40,501 bases of DNA, taken from assembly GCA_013373125.1 (NCBI GenBank), contig JABXIK010000135.1, positions 1 through 40,501 on the forward strand, given 5' to 3'. Positions 33,789-40,501 of this stretch are shown piece by piece. Source of the DNA: Gammaproteobacteria bacterium. Its GTDB lineage: Bacteria; Pseudomonadota; Gammaproteobacteria; Pseudomonadales; Oceanobacteraceae. A model generated the notes under the pieces. It was not told the origin of the DNA, searched no databases, and saw nothing but the letters and a program-made list of their open reading frames with translations. Position 1 is the stretch's first letter. Every line of letters begins with the position of its first letter. The translations under genes and the position numbers were made by a program.

Positions 33789-34544
33789 ATGACTCGCCTA
33801 CTTTGTTTATTCTTTTTATTCGTATCTGCTTCTTCTTTTGCCATTACCAATATCGAAAACCAACGATTAAATAACACCACTCCCGGCACCAAGGGCAATA
33901 TCAGTTTCACCTTAGACGGTGAAGTGAGTGAAACCGATGAATTCACCTTAGGCTCTGCCATCACCTTTATTCGTTCTTACTCGAAAGATGAATGGATCGT
34001 TCTACTTAATCGCGAATACTCGGAAGTAGATGACGAAGTCAATACAGATGAAACCCTGCTGCACGTACGTCATTTAACCAAGCACAATGCTCACTGGGGG
34101 CATGAAGTGTTTACCCAATACGAAGAAGATTTATTTTCCGATCTAGCCAAACGCTCATTAATTGGTGCTGGGATGCGTTACACCCTAGACGCCAATCCAG
34201 AACTAAAAACAGCGAACCATTTTGGTTTGGGTTTATTTTACGAAGACGAAGAATACGCAGACACCATCATTGAAGATAATGAGCAAAATGTTCGCTTAAA
34301 TATTTACTGGTCTTATCGCAACAATCTCACTGACAACATGAAGTACACCAGTACCTTGTATTTTCAACCAGATGTAAAAGCCTTGGATGACGATAAAGGT
34401 TTATGGCAAAACGCGGTAACCATTTCGGTTACTTCAACCATCAGCTTAAGTGTTACTTGGAATGTGATTTATGATAACCATGCGCCAGATGGCGAAGAAG
34501 ACAGCGAAGTGAATTACAAAAGTTTGATCATTTATAATTTCTAA
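33789..34544 (+). CDS. DUF481 outer-membrane beta-barrel protein
   Basis: A 251-residue exported protein. The signal peptide ends at SSFA before ITNIENQR. The mature part shows repeated amphipathic strands (GNISFTLDGEVSETDEFTLG, WIVLLNREYSEVDDE, GHEVFTQYEEDLFSDL, LIGAGMRYTL) and a C-terminal aromatic residue (SLIIYNF), typical of DUF481/YdiY barrels. It is rich in Asp and Glu. The function is unknown. It ends at a terminator shared with pilH. Confidence 0.8.
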   Translation: MTRLLCLFFLFVSASSFAITNIENQRLNNTTPGTKGNISFTLDGEVSETDEFTLGSAITFIRSYSKDEWIVLLNREYSEVDDEVNTDETLLHVRHLTKHNAHWGHEVFTQYEEDLFSDLAKRSLIGAGMRYTLDANPELKTANHFGLGLFYEDEEYADTIIEDNEQNVRLNIYWSYRNNLTDNMKYTSTLYFQPDVKALDDDKGLWQNAVTISVTSTISLSVTWNVIYDNHAPDGEEDSEVNYKSLIIYNF

Positions 34545-34573
34545 TTTTTCGCGGTTTTTTACATACAGGCATA

Positions 34574-34600
34574 AAAAAAGTGGGCGATGCCCACTTTTTT
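34574..34600. terminator. Bidirectional terminator, DUF481 gene and pilH
   Basis: AAAAAGTGGGC (34575-34585) pairs with GCCCACTTTTT (34589-34599) over a GAT loop, between convergent stops at 34544 and 34624. Confidence 0.92.
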
Positions 34601-34623
34601 ATATTTTAGAATTCGCAGCAAGC

Positions 34624-34986
34624 TTATGCCAATAAACGCTCAACCGTCTCTTTCAGTTGATTCTCATCTGCAGGCTTAATCAAATAATCACTGGCCCCTT
34701 GGCGCTTACCCCACATGATATCGGTTTCTTGATCTTTCGATGTCACGATTACAACCGGAATATGCTTGGTCGATTCATTCTTGGTGATTTTGCGCGTGGC
34801 CTGAAAGCCATTCATATTTGGCATCACCACATCCATCAGAATGAGGTCCGGTAACAACTCCATGGCTTTTGCCACACCTTGCTCACCATCTTCAGCACTG
34901 TGTACCGTATGCCCTTGCTTCTCAAGGATACGCTTGTGCCCTTCCATCATGGTGGCGGAGTCATCCACAATTAATATCGTCGCCAT
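34624..34986 (-). CDS. pilH: PilH-like response regulator
   Basis: A 120-residue single receiver domain. It has Asp8/Asp9 (IVDDS), phospho-acceptor Asp52 (LMDVVMPNMNGFQATR), and the PilH-specific segment TSKDQETDIMWGKRQGASDY. PilH modulates type IV pilus retraction in the Pil-Chp chemosensory system. The usual partners (pilG, pilI, pilJ, chpA) are not in this window; pilH alone is not unusual in this group. An AGAGG site precedes the ATG. Confidence 0.82.
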   Translation of the reverse strand: MATILIVDDSATMMEGHKRILEKQGHTVHSAEDGEQGVAKAMELLPDLILMDVVMPNMNGFQATRKITKNESTKHIPVVIVTSKDQETDIMWGKRQGASDYLIKPADENQLKETVERLLA

Positions 34987-35162
34987 GTAGCCTCTGTTTT
35001 TTATAGTTAGTGTTATTGAGGTCTTGAGCCGAAACTCGTGTAAGAAAGGCCAGAGTTTAGCGCTCCCTTGCGTGTTTCGTCCACTTTATTGAACCAGTCA
35101 ATCCCACCAATGTTAATACGTTCTCACTTTGTAAGGCCCATGTTAAGCCCTATTTTGGTGCT

Positions 35163-35468
35163 CTAACCGCAATACAACTTATTCACATACACCCAAATGG
35201 CCAACCCCATGCTACCAATCGCCAGCAGCACTAACAAACTCACCAGCCCGTATTTCTCCCAAAAAGAAGGCTGAGGTTGAGCCGCCAGCAATAAATCTCG
35301 CTGCGCCTCTAACAATAGCTGTGTGTCTTTGCCGGCATGCTCCATGAGGTGCCAAGCCGCTTCTCGCCAGTAAGGATGCGTCTTGCCTTGGCGCAAAATT
35401 AATATGGCTTCTTGAATACGAAATCGCCCTTTGCTTTTAGGGGGCTGCTCCGGGGAATTGGCACTCAT
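35163..35468 (-). CDS. Hypothetical tail-anchored membrane protein
   Basis: A 101-residue protein with a basic N-terminal half (PKSKGRFRIQEAILIL), a helical middle and one C-terminal membrane helix (about residues 73-94, LVSLLVLLAIGSMGLAIWVY). This looks like a tail-anchored topology. Its start overlaps the end of the upstream gene by 32 nt in another frame, which suggests coupled translation. No family recognised. Confidence 0.65.
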   Translation of the reverse strand: MSANSPEQPPKSKGRFRIQEAILILRQGKTHPYWREAAWHLMEHAGKDTQLLLEAQRDLLLAAQPQPSFWEKYGLVSLLVLLAIGSMGLAIWVYVNKLYCG

Positions 35469-35904
35469 GAATCAATCGTCCTTGTAAAGTTTGCATCATA
35501 CGTTGCAAATCAAATCGCCAAATATTCTTGGCGTGCATCATATCAATTGCATCTAGTAGGCTGCGCTCTAATAACACTTTGAACGTTATGGGGATCACTT
35601 GATGAGAATGTAACGAATTTTCTAGGTGATAAATGCGATTAAATAACTGCTCACACATGGCCAGAAATTGATCCTGTGTATTCACATCACCCGATGGTAA
35701 TTGACTATTTGATAGTTCGAACTCTTCTTGTACCTGCTGCTCTAGCTGTCCGTACCACCATTGCAGAGCCACTTGCTCATCCTGATTGTCCACAATGCGC
35801 TCTGCCTCAATAAATGCATTATCGATGGCTTGGGCCATTTCAAATTGGGTTTTCCCTTCCAGCGCCATGTATTTTGGCTTGGGCTCATCTTGGGGGTTCG
35901 CCAT
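35437..35904 (-). CDS. Hypothetical soluble protein (155 aa)
   Basis: A soluble, acidic, helix-rich protein with many Gln residues and conserved-looking aromatic positions (ALQWWYGQLEQQVQEEF, KNIWRFDL). No signal peptide and no known motif. AGGGGA is just upstream of the ATG. It is divergent from the 301-residue unknown gene and overlaps the following tail-anchored protein gene, so the two may form a complex. Confidence 0.7.
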   Translation of the reverse strand: MANPQDEPKPKYMALEGKTQFEMAQAIDNAFIEAERIVDNQDEQVALQWWYGQLEQQVQEEFELSNSQLPSGDVNTQDQFLAMCEQLFNRIYHLENSLHSHQVIPITFKVLLERSLLDAIDMMHAKNIWRFDLQRMMQTLQGRLIHECQFPGAAP

Positions 35905-36047
35905 TTTTTTCCCCTATACTAAGTAATCTAACTATCTAGTTTTAAAGCAGAGTTCACTAAAGTTGTCGAGTTTTAGGCCGATATAAAACCAAAGGATTCT
36001 GCCTAGTTCTCAGTTTTAAAAGGCATAAGGAAAGACGTATTAAGCCT

Positions 36048-36953
36048 ATGAGTGACACTAAACTTCCCGGCCCTCCAGGGAAATCAAATAAGTCGAAAGT
36101 AGGCCGTGTCGATATCGAGACCTGGGCCAATCTCTTCCTGCAGAAACTCTTTCCTGTTTGGTATTGCGTGCGCTATGTCACCGAAATGCCCATGGAGATG
36201 ATTGGCGACATCAACCCACGCAGTTTTCTATGCCATCGCTGGTTATCCGTTGCCGCCGTCAACACCGCCGCCGCAGACTCACTAGAACAAGCCGGTAGTC
36301 AGTGGAAAGACTGCGCGCAACTGCTGCGCAAAATCTACAAAACCAAGCGCTATAAGCGTTACCTTTCCATGAAGAACGTCAACGCGGTGGAATCCAGTGT
36401 CATCGACTACGATTATGCCGACATCGTGGAATACTCAGAGAACGAATGTAAAGATATCCCCAAGCACCACGCCGAACACTATGATCAACTCAGTGCTGAA
36501 GTCTTCATGGGGGACAAAACCGTACACCACCCATTTGCTTACCGCGAATGGGACGGCCGCTATTATTACTGCAACAAAGAAGAGCCAAGAAACTTTGCCG
36601 CTCTGATGCAGCATTGTCGTGACAAAGGCCGCGATCTAACCGTCAAAGCCGATATCGAAATTCAATTTGCCGATATTCGCACCGTGGAGATCATGCGCAG
36701 CCGCTATTGGATGCTATTGATGAAACGAGAATCGGCGTATCAAATCGCTTACCTCATTCGCGCCGCCAAGATCCCTTGCCAACTGGCCGAATTTGAATGG
36801 CGCCGCAGCGACCTTGTGTTCTTGGTATTAAAGAAAACCGATTACCGCACCGCACAAATCGTTGAGGCCTTGTTTCGTCGCCACTTTCCTCGCGGCGTCA
36901 TCGAATGGGGTCGCTATTTATGCACCCACCAAGTCCCATTTCGTAATCGTTAA
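36048..36953 (+). CDS. Conserved-looking hypothetical protein (301 aa)
   Basis: A soluble protein of no family I recognise. The N-terminal 20 residues are disordered and basic (GPPGKSNKSKVGR), the middle is rich in Tyr, Lys and His (YKTKRYKRYLSMKN, EYSENECKDIPKHHAEHYDQ), and the C-terminal half reads like a compact alpha/beta domain (IEIQFADIRTVEIMRSRYWMLL cut by loops, then AAKIPCQLAEFEW and DYRTAQIVEALFRRHF). Composition and codon use match its neighbours. It stands alone upstream of the DUF1244-HopJ gene. Confidence 0.75.
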   Translation: MSDTKLPGPPGKSNKSKVGRVDIETWANLFLQKLFPVWYCVRYVTEMPMEMIGDINPRSFLCHRWLSVAAVNTAAADSLEQAGSQWKDCAQLLRKIYKTKRYKRYLSMKNVNAVESSVIDYDYADIVEYSENECKDIPKHHAEHYDQLSAEVFMGDKTVHHPFAYREWDGRYYYCNKEEPRNFAALMQHCRDKGRDLTVKADIEIQFADIRTVEIMRSRYWMLLMKRESAYQIAYLIRAAKIPCQLAEFEWRRSDLVFLVLKKTDYRTAQIVEALFRRHFPRGVIEWGRYLCTHQVPFRNR

Positions 36954-37015
36954 TTTGACCCTCCCCAAGGGGCAAGTACAATACGCTTCTCATTTCTATG
37001 CAGTAGCGATTGATC

Positions 37016-37660
37016 ATGGACAACAATGCCATCGAAGCCGCGGTGATGCGCCGCTTCTTACAACACCTTGATACCCGTAAAGACGTTCAAAACATTCAAC
37101 TTATGACCCTAGCTGGGTTCTGCCGTAATTGCTTAAGCAAGTGGTATAAGAGCGCAGCAGAAGAGCAAGGCGTACAAATCGATGATGCAGCCGCCCGTGA
37201 ATGGGCCTATGGCATGACCTATGACCAATGGAAAAACGAATACCAATTGGATACGTCTGCCCATGAAATGGCACTGTTCAATCAACAACAAGCCCTGCAA
37301 AAAGACATGGCGGAATTCCGTGAGCGCTTAGCCAGTAAAGAAAACGCCTTCTCAGAAACCCTCGCCTTAGTGGAAAAATGGTATGACCTAAAACCAACGG
37401 CGTTTAAAAACGGGCTGGACGAACAGGCTGTACAAAACCAGCAAGGTCAAAACGAAGGCAGCTTAAAAGTCTTCGCCCTGGGTCGCCTAAACGGCTTTAC
37501 CCCAGAACAAGCCTTAGCCAGCTTTGGCGAGCACTATCGCGACGTACTGGCGACACCAGATGGCAATGACCACCAAAACATCCGCCAGTTTATGCGTCAC
37601 GGCTGGGCCGGCATTCAATTTGAACAAGCGCCCCTGACGTTAAAAGCCGTTGAGGCCTAA
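37016..37660 (+). CDS. DUF1244-HopJ fusion protein
   Basis: A 214-residue protein that joins two families. Residues about 1-78 match DUF1244 (AVMRRFLQHLDTRKDVQNIQ, LAGFCRNCLSKWY, EWAYGMTYDQWK). Residues about 98-205 match the HopJ type III effector family (LVEKWYDLKPTAFKNG, GQNEGSLKVFALGRLNGFT, DHQNIRQFMRHGWAGIQF). A charged helical linker (about 80-97) connects them. HopJ-like proteins are widespread in free-living gammaproteobacteria and are not evidence for virulence. The start is ATG 37016; the TTG two codons earlier has no better site. It is followed by minC after 69 nt. Confidence 0.85.
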   Translation: MDNNAIEAAVMRRFLQHLDTRKDVQNIQLMTLAGFCRNCLSKWYKSAAEEQGVQIDDAAAREWAYGMTYDQWKNEYQLDTSAHEMALFNQQQALQKDMAEFRERLASKENAFSETLALVEKWYDLKPTAFKNGLDEQAVQNQQGQNEGSLKVFALGRLNGFTPEQALASFGEHYRDVLATPDGNDHQNIRQFMRHGWAGIQFEQAPLTLKAVEA

Positions 37661-37729
37661 GCCACAACACAGTAAAGTATCTGGCCAGTGATATCACTGG
37701 CCCACCTTCTACCTGTGCAAGGAATTGTC

Positions 37730-38404
37730 ATGGACGCGGCCCGCAACTCAGAACCGGTATTACAACTCAAAGCCAGTTTGCACCCTTTCACCGTTTTGAA
37801 ATTGGAAAGCTTAGAACTCAGCGCCATTGCTTGGGATCTTGAACATCGCCTTGCCAAAGCGCCACAACTGTTAAAAAACGCACCCGTTGTTATTGAGCTG
37901 CCCTCTCAGCCCATTTCTTTAGAATGGAGCGAGCAATTAATTCGGTTACTGAAAGACTTAGGCTTCATTCCTGTGGGGTTACGCTGTGACCAAGAACACC
38001 ACAGCGTGGCAGAGCATCTAAACCTGCCATTATTTAACGAATCGGCCAAAACCAATAAGCCACAAGCCAAGCAAGCCCAACCAGCCAAACTGGTCAAACA
38101 AGCGGTACGCAGTGGCCAACAAGTCATTAATCCCAATGGTGACCTAGTCATTTTCGGTAATGTGGGACAAGGGGCCGAGGTGCTAGCCAGCGGCAGCATT
38201 CATATTTATGGCACGTTATATGGCCGAGCACTGGCAGGGATCAATGGCGATCAAACCGCCAGCATTTCTTGCCAAAAATTGGCCAGTGAATTATTGGCCA
38301 TCGCAGGCCAATACCAAGTCAGTGACGATCTCGCCAGCGAGCATTGGCACAAGGCTTGTCACGTACAACTCAAGGACGAACGCTTGATTATAGAAAGCGT
38401 TTAA
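37730..38404 (+). CDS. minC: Septum-site inhibitor MinC
   Basis: A 224-residue inhibitor of FtsZ ring formation. The N-terminal domain (about residues 8-100) binds FtsZ, the linker (about 105-120) is Lys/Gln/Ala-rich, and the C-terminal beta-helix (about 125-220) has the MinC signature VRSGQQVINPNGDLVIFGNV and GSIHIYGTLYGRALAG, where it binds MinD. ATG 37730 has AAGGA 7 nt upstream; the longer frame from 37688 lacks a site. Gene order minC-minD-minE is the standard one. Confidence 0.95.
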   Translation: MDAARNSEPVLQLKASLHPFTVLKLESLELSAIAWDLEHRLAKAPQLLKNAPVVIELPSQPISLEWSEQLIRLLKDLGFIPVGLRCDQEHHSVAEHLNLPLFNESAKTNKPQAKQAQPAKLVKQAVRSGQQVINPNGDLVIFGNVGQGAEVLASGSIHIYGTLYGRALAGINGDQTASISCQKLASELLAIAGQYQVSDDLASEHWHKACHVQLKDERLIIESV

Positions 38405-38465
38405 TAAATACTCACCGAACAATAATTAGTACAACGCAGGCCTGCCTGCATAGCGAGCTCATCAC

Positions 38466-39272
38466 ATGGCAAAAATCATAGTCGTCACCTCCGGTAAAGG
38501 CGGTGTAGGTAAAACCACCACCAGTGCAGCCATTAGTACAGGCCTTGCCCTGAACGGTTATAAAACCGTGGTCATCGATTTTGATGTGGGCTTGCGCAAC
38601 CTAGATCTCATCATGGGCTGTGAACGCCGCGTAGTGTATGACTTTGTGAACGTCATCAACGGCGAATCCAATATCAAACAAACCCTGATCAAAGATAAAC
38701 GCACTGACAACCTATATGTGTTACCAGCCTCGCAAACACGGGATAAAGAAGCCCTAACTAAAGAAGGCGTCGGTCGCGTACTAGAAGAACTCAGCGCCGA
38801 ATTCGATTACATCATTTGTGATAGCCCAGCCGGTATCGAACAAGGCGCACAAATGGCGCTGTACTTTGCTGACGAAGCCATCATCGTCACCAACCCAGAA
38901 GTCAGCTCGGTGCGCGACAGTGATCGCATCATTGGCATTCTTCAAAGTAAGAGCCGCAAAGCAGAAAATGGCGAGCAAGTAAAAGAGCACTTACTGCTCA
39001 CTCGTTACAACCCAAAACGTGTGGCGGATGGCGAAATGCTTAGCGTCACCGATGTTGAGGAAATTCTGGCAGTGGATTTATTAGGTGTGATCCCTGAATC
39101 CCAAGATGTATTAAAGGCCTCTAACCAAGGTACGCCAGTGATTTTAGAAACCAGCAGCGATGCCGGCCAAGCTTACAGCGATGCGGTGCAACGTTTAGTG
39201 GGTAAGGACATTCCACACCGATTTTTAGAAGCACAGAAAAAAGGCTTCTTAGCTCGAGTATTTGGGGGATAA
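38466..39272 (+). CDS. minD: Septum-site ATPase MinD
   Basis: A 268-residue ParA/MinD-type ATPase. The deviant Walker A, GKGGVGKTT (about residues 10-18), is intact. Other motifs are DFDVGLRNLDLIMG and DSPAGIEQGAQMALYFADEA. The C-terminal amphipathic helix KKGFLARVFGG is the membrane-targeting sequence. MinD recruits MinC to the membrane and oscillates with MinE. The minE start follows by 1 nt. Confidence 0.97.
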   Translation: MAKIIVVTSGKGGVGKTTTSAAISTGLALNGYKTVVIDFDVGLRNLDLIMGCERRVVYDFVNVINGESNIKQTLIKDKRTDNLYVLPASQTRDKEALTKEGVGRVLEELSAEFDYIICDSPAGIEQGAQMALYFADEAIIVTNPEVSSVRDSDRIIGILQSKSRKAENGEQVKEHLLLTRYNPKRVADGEMLSVTDVEEILAVDLLGVIPESQDVLKASNQGTPVILETSSDAGQAYSDAVQRLVGKDIPHRFLEAQKKGFLARVFGG

Positions 39273-39273
39273 C

Positions 39274-39522
39274 ATGGGATTACTTGGTTTTTTTAAGGAC
39301 GAGTCACCCAAGAGCGCATCCGTTGCCAAAGAACGCTTACAGATTCTGGTTACCCATGAACGCAATCAGCGTAATGCGCCAGAATACTTGCCAGCATTAC
39401 AGCGTGAAATCATGGCCGTGGTTTCAAAATATGTGAATGTGGGCGACGATGACATTCAGGTGCAAATAGATAACCACGATCAGTTATCGGTTTTGGAATT
39501 AAACATCACACTGCCTAACTAA
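39274..39522 (+). CDS. minE: Topological specificity factor MinE
   Basis: An 82-residue protein with the MinE order: membrane-binding N-terminus MGLLGFF, the MinD-contact helix SVAKERLQILVTHERNQRN, and the dimerisation beta domain (LPALQREIMAVVSKYV to LELNITLP). The ATG at 39274 has GGGGG upstream inside the minD tail and nearly touches the minD stop. MinE drives the MinCD oscillation. A strong terminator follows. Confidence 0.96.
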   Translation: MGLLGFFKDESPKSASVAKERLQILVTHERNQRNAPEYLPALQREIMAVVSKYVNVGDDDIQVQIDNHDQLSVLELNITLPN

Positions 39523-39545
39523 TTAGAAACCCGTTAAGCACAAAC

Positions 39546-39575
39546 AAAAAACGCCAGCTAAGCTGGCGTTTTTTT
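39546..39575. terminator. Terminator after minE
   Basis: Six A and CGCCAGC pair with GCTGGCG and seven T over a 3-nt loop. It lies between convergent stops of minE and the small unknown gene at 39591 and can act on both strands. Confidence 0.92.
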
Positions 39576-39590
39576 ATGGGCAGGTATGCA

Positions 39591-39878
39591 TTATGAAAAA
39601 CTAGCAGGATCAATCCATTTACCAAGAGAGCGACGATCCACAATTAAACCATCGGCGTGATCCACAAAACGGAACACCACCATGTCACCAATTTCCACAC
39701 CCAAATCGGTACTGTCGCTTTCGTAGCGATACTCTTTCCCATCAATGGTTAATTGATGGCGGTAATATTCAGGCTTGCCAACCCACTCAATAAAAGGACC
39801 TTCGCTGGCAACCGCTTGCAACTCCCCTTTACCTTGCTGCTTTTGCACTTTATTGCGACGAAATCCACCTCGAGCCAT
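39591..39878 (-). CDS. Small basic hypothetical protein (95 aa)
   Basis: A small soluble protein with a very basic N-terminus (ARGGFRRNKVQKQQGKG) and a beta-rich remainder (YRHQLTIDGKEYRYESDSTD, GDMVVFRFVDHADGLIVD). GGGGGAG lies 3-4 nt before the ATG. The basic tail suggests nucleic-acid contact, but no family is recognised. It is convergent with minE and divergent from the parvulin gene. Confidence 0.75.
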   Translation of the reverse strand: MARGGFRRNKVQKQQGKGELQAVASEGPFIEWVGKPEYYRHQLTIDGKEYRYESDSTDLGVEIGDMVVFRFVDHADGLIVDRRSLGKWIDPASFS

Positions 39879-39998
39879 GTACTCCCCCTATTCTCATGTT
39901 CGGTTTGGCGTCTGTGCGCCATGTGGGCGACGCATTCTACCTACTTGAATCCAGTGTTAATAGTCTAGACTGAAAATAACCTGTCATGGAGTGTCATC

Positions 39999-40274
39999 AT
40001 GCAAGCACGGCACATATTGCTAAAAACACCATTACTCGTAGAGCCAATCATGCAAGCCATCGAACAAGGGGCTGACTTTGCACAATTAGCGCGAGAACAC
40101 AGCGCCTGCCCGAGTCGCAGTCACGGCGGGGATTGGGGTCAGTTAGATCAAACGACCCTGCCGAAAGCCATTATTGACGCGCTCATGGAGGCGAATGTGG
40201 GTTCGGTCATAGGCCCGATTGAAAGCCGCCACGGATTACACTTAATCAAACTGGAATCCATTAGCGCCGCCTAA
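39999..40274 (+). CDS. Stand-alone parvulin peptidyl-prolyl isomerase (PpiC-like)
   Basis: A 91-residue single-domain parvulin. It opens with QARHILLKT (catalytic His), continues with DFAQLAREHSACPSRSHGGD and LGQ-like GQLD, and closes with GPIESRHGLHLIKLE, all standard rotamase family positions. There is no signal peptide, so it is cytoplasmic like PpiC of Escherichia coli. GGAG precedes the ATG. A 10-bp palindrome AGTCTAGACT (39961-39970) lies in the promoter region. Confidence 0.92.
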   Translation: MQARHILLKTPLLVEPIMQAIEQGADFAQLAREHSACPSRSHGGDWGQLDQTTLPKAIIDALMEANVGSVIGPIESRHGLHLIKLESISAA

Positions 40275-40346
40275 AAAATATCCTGACCAAAACAAGTCAT
40301 CTGCCCGATACCTAAAGCGTTTGCGAAGCAGCTTGGGCAAGGCACA

Positions 40347-40403
40347 AAAAAACTCGAAGTTCCGCAGTGTATTGACCATACATGAGGAAGCTTCGAGTTT
40401 TTT
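40347..40403. terminator. Elongated bidirectional terminator, parvulin gene and trxB
   Basis: AAAAAACTCGAAG (40347-40359) is exactly complementary to CTTCGAGTTTTTT (40391-40403). The helix continues as TTCC/GGAA (40360-40363 with 40386-40389, one bulged G), and the apex holds a second stem TGTAT/ATACA (40368-40382). It lies between convergent stops at 40274 and 40442. Confidence 0.8.
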
Positions 40404-40441
40404 AACGCCGCATAAGCGATGCAGCTAGCTTTAAATGTCGA

Positions 40442-40501
40442 TTACTTGTCTAGACCATCGAGATAACGCTCAGCATCTAGGGCCGCCATACAGCCAGTAC
40501 C
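40442..40501 (-). CDS. trxB: Thioredoxin reductase, 3' end
   Basis: The last 19 codons and stop of a minus-strand gene cut by the right edge. The peptide contains GCMAALDAERYLDGL, the characteristic C-terminal helix of thioredoxin reductase that follows the FAD-binding ATG/AGTG(C)MAA motif. The enzyme reduces thioredoxin using NADPH. The assignment rests on a short but highly conserved segment. Confidence 0.85.
   Translation of the reverse strand, partial: GTGCMAALDAERYLDGLDK

Noticed and set aside
39961..39970. AGTCTAGACT palindrome upstream of the parvulin gene as another CrbR site
   Set aside because: The half-sites are in the opposite order (GTCTAGAC with no 4-nt spacer), unlike the TAGAC-N4-GTCTA pattern, and there is no acetate context.
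40297..40341. Possible attC or integron-like site in the parvulin-trxB gap
   Set aside because: TGCCC/GGGCA and AAGC/GCTT can pair, but the conserved attC core bases (GTTRRRY and RYYYAAC) are absent and no integrase or cassettes are seen.
1..40501. CRISPR array, prophage, insertion sequence or defence island
   Set aside because: No regularly spaced repeats, transposase, integrase, phage structural or known defence genes were found; the gene content is housekeeping and metabolic.

Overview
The window is about 45% GC, densely coded, and reads as the chromosome of a free-living, probably marine gammaproteobacterium. The evidence is the gene set: xseA, minCDE, pilH, cpxPRA, an acetate switch of the CrbS/CrbR type, DUF2788, DUF4404 and DUF1244. 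The style fits Oceanospirillales (Bermanella/Oleispira-like), but this placement is an inference from gene content and no rRNA or tRNA is present to confirm it. I see no prophage, insertion sequence or CRISPR array.

Layout. 1-4.0 kb: the 3' end of xseA, an M23 peptidase, an Smr-domain protein, a small unknown ORF, a soluble chemoreceptor with a degenerate CZB domain, and a Rieske protein. 4.0-17.1 kb: an acetate-use block. It holds the transporter-fused hybrid kinase CrbS, the convergent LuxR-type regulator CrbR, acetyl-CoA synthetase (acs), a divergent DcaP-like porin, the DUF4212 plus sodium:solute symporter pair ending at a strong terminator, a small membrane-anchored protein, a cNMP/CBS/DUF294 nucleotidyltransferase-like protein, and a DEDDh exonuclease. 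17.1-23.5 kb: a DUF3530 protein, cpxP divergent from cpxRA with a perfect CpxR box between them, and a large secreted DUF2341/PA14-like protein. 23.6-30.2 kb: mostly minus-strand genes: a patatin-like protein, an RMF-like small protein on the plus strand, a CHASE2 adenylate/guanylate cyclase between a 'YRGQ' protein and a gene remnant, an intergenic region of about 510 bp with REP-like hairpins and a candidate small RNA, then CBS, DUF4404 and DUF2788 small genes. 30.3-36 kb: an AbgT transporter, a zinc-ribbon protein, a TetR regulator, a DUF481 barrel, pilH and two overlapping unknown genes. 36-40.5 kb: an unknown 301-residue protein, a DUF1244-HopJ fusion, minCDE, a small unknown protein, a stand-alone parvulin, and the 3' end of trxB.

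How the genes work together. The strongest theme is acetate scavenging. A TAGAC-N4-GTCTA motif occurs twice between acs and the porin, once before DUF4212/symporter, and in weaker form before crbS. This suggests one CrbR-type operator set controlling outer-membrane entry, inner-membrane uptake, activation to acetyl-CoA and possibly the sensor itself. A second theme is envelope stress: the cpxP/cpxRA promoter region carries a textbook CpxR box. The least explained parts are the 27.9-28.5 kb intergenic region and the operon around the CHASE2 cyclase.
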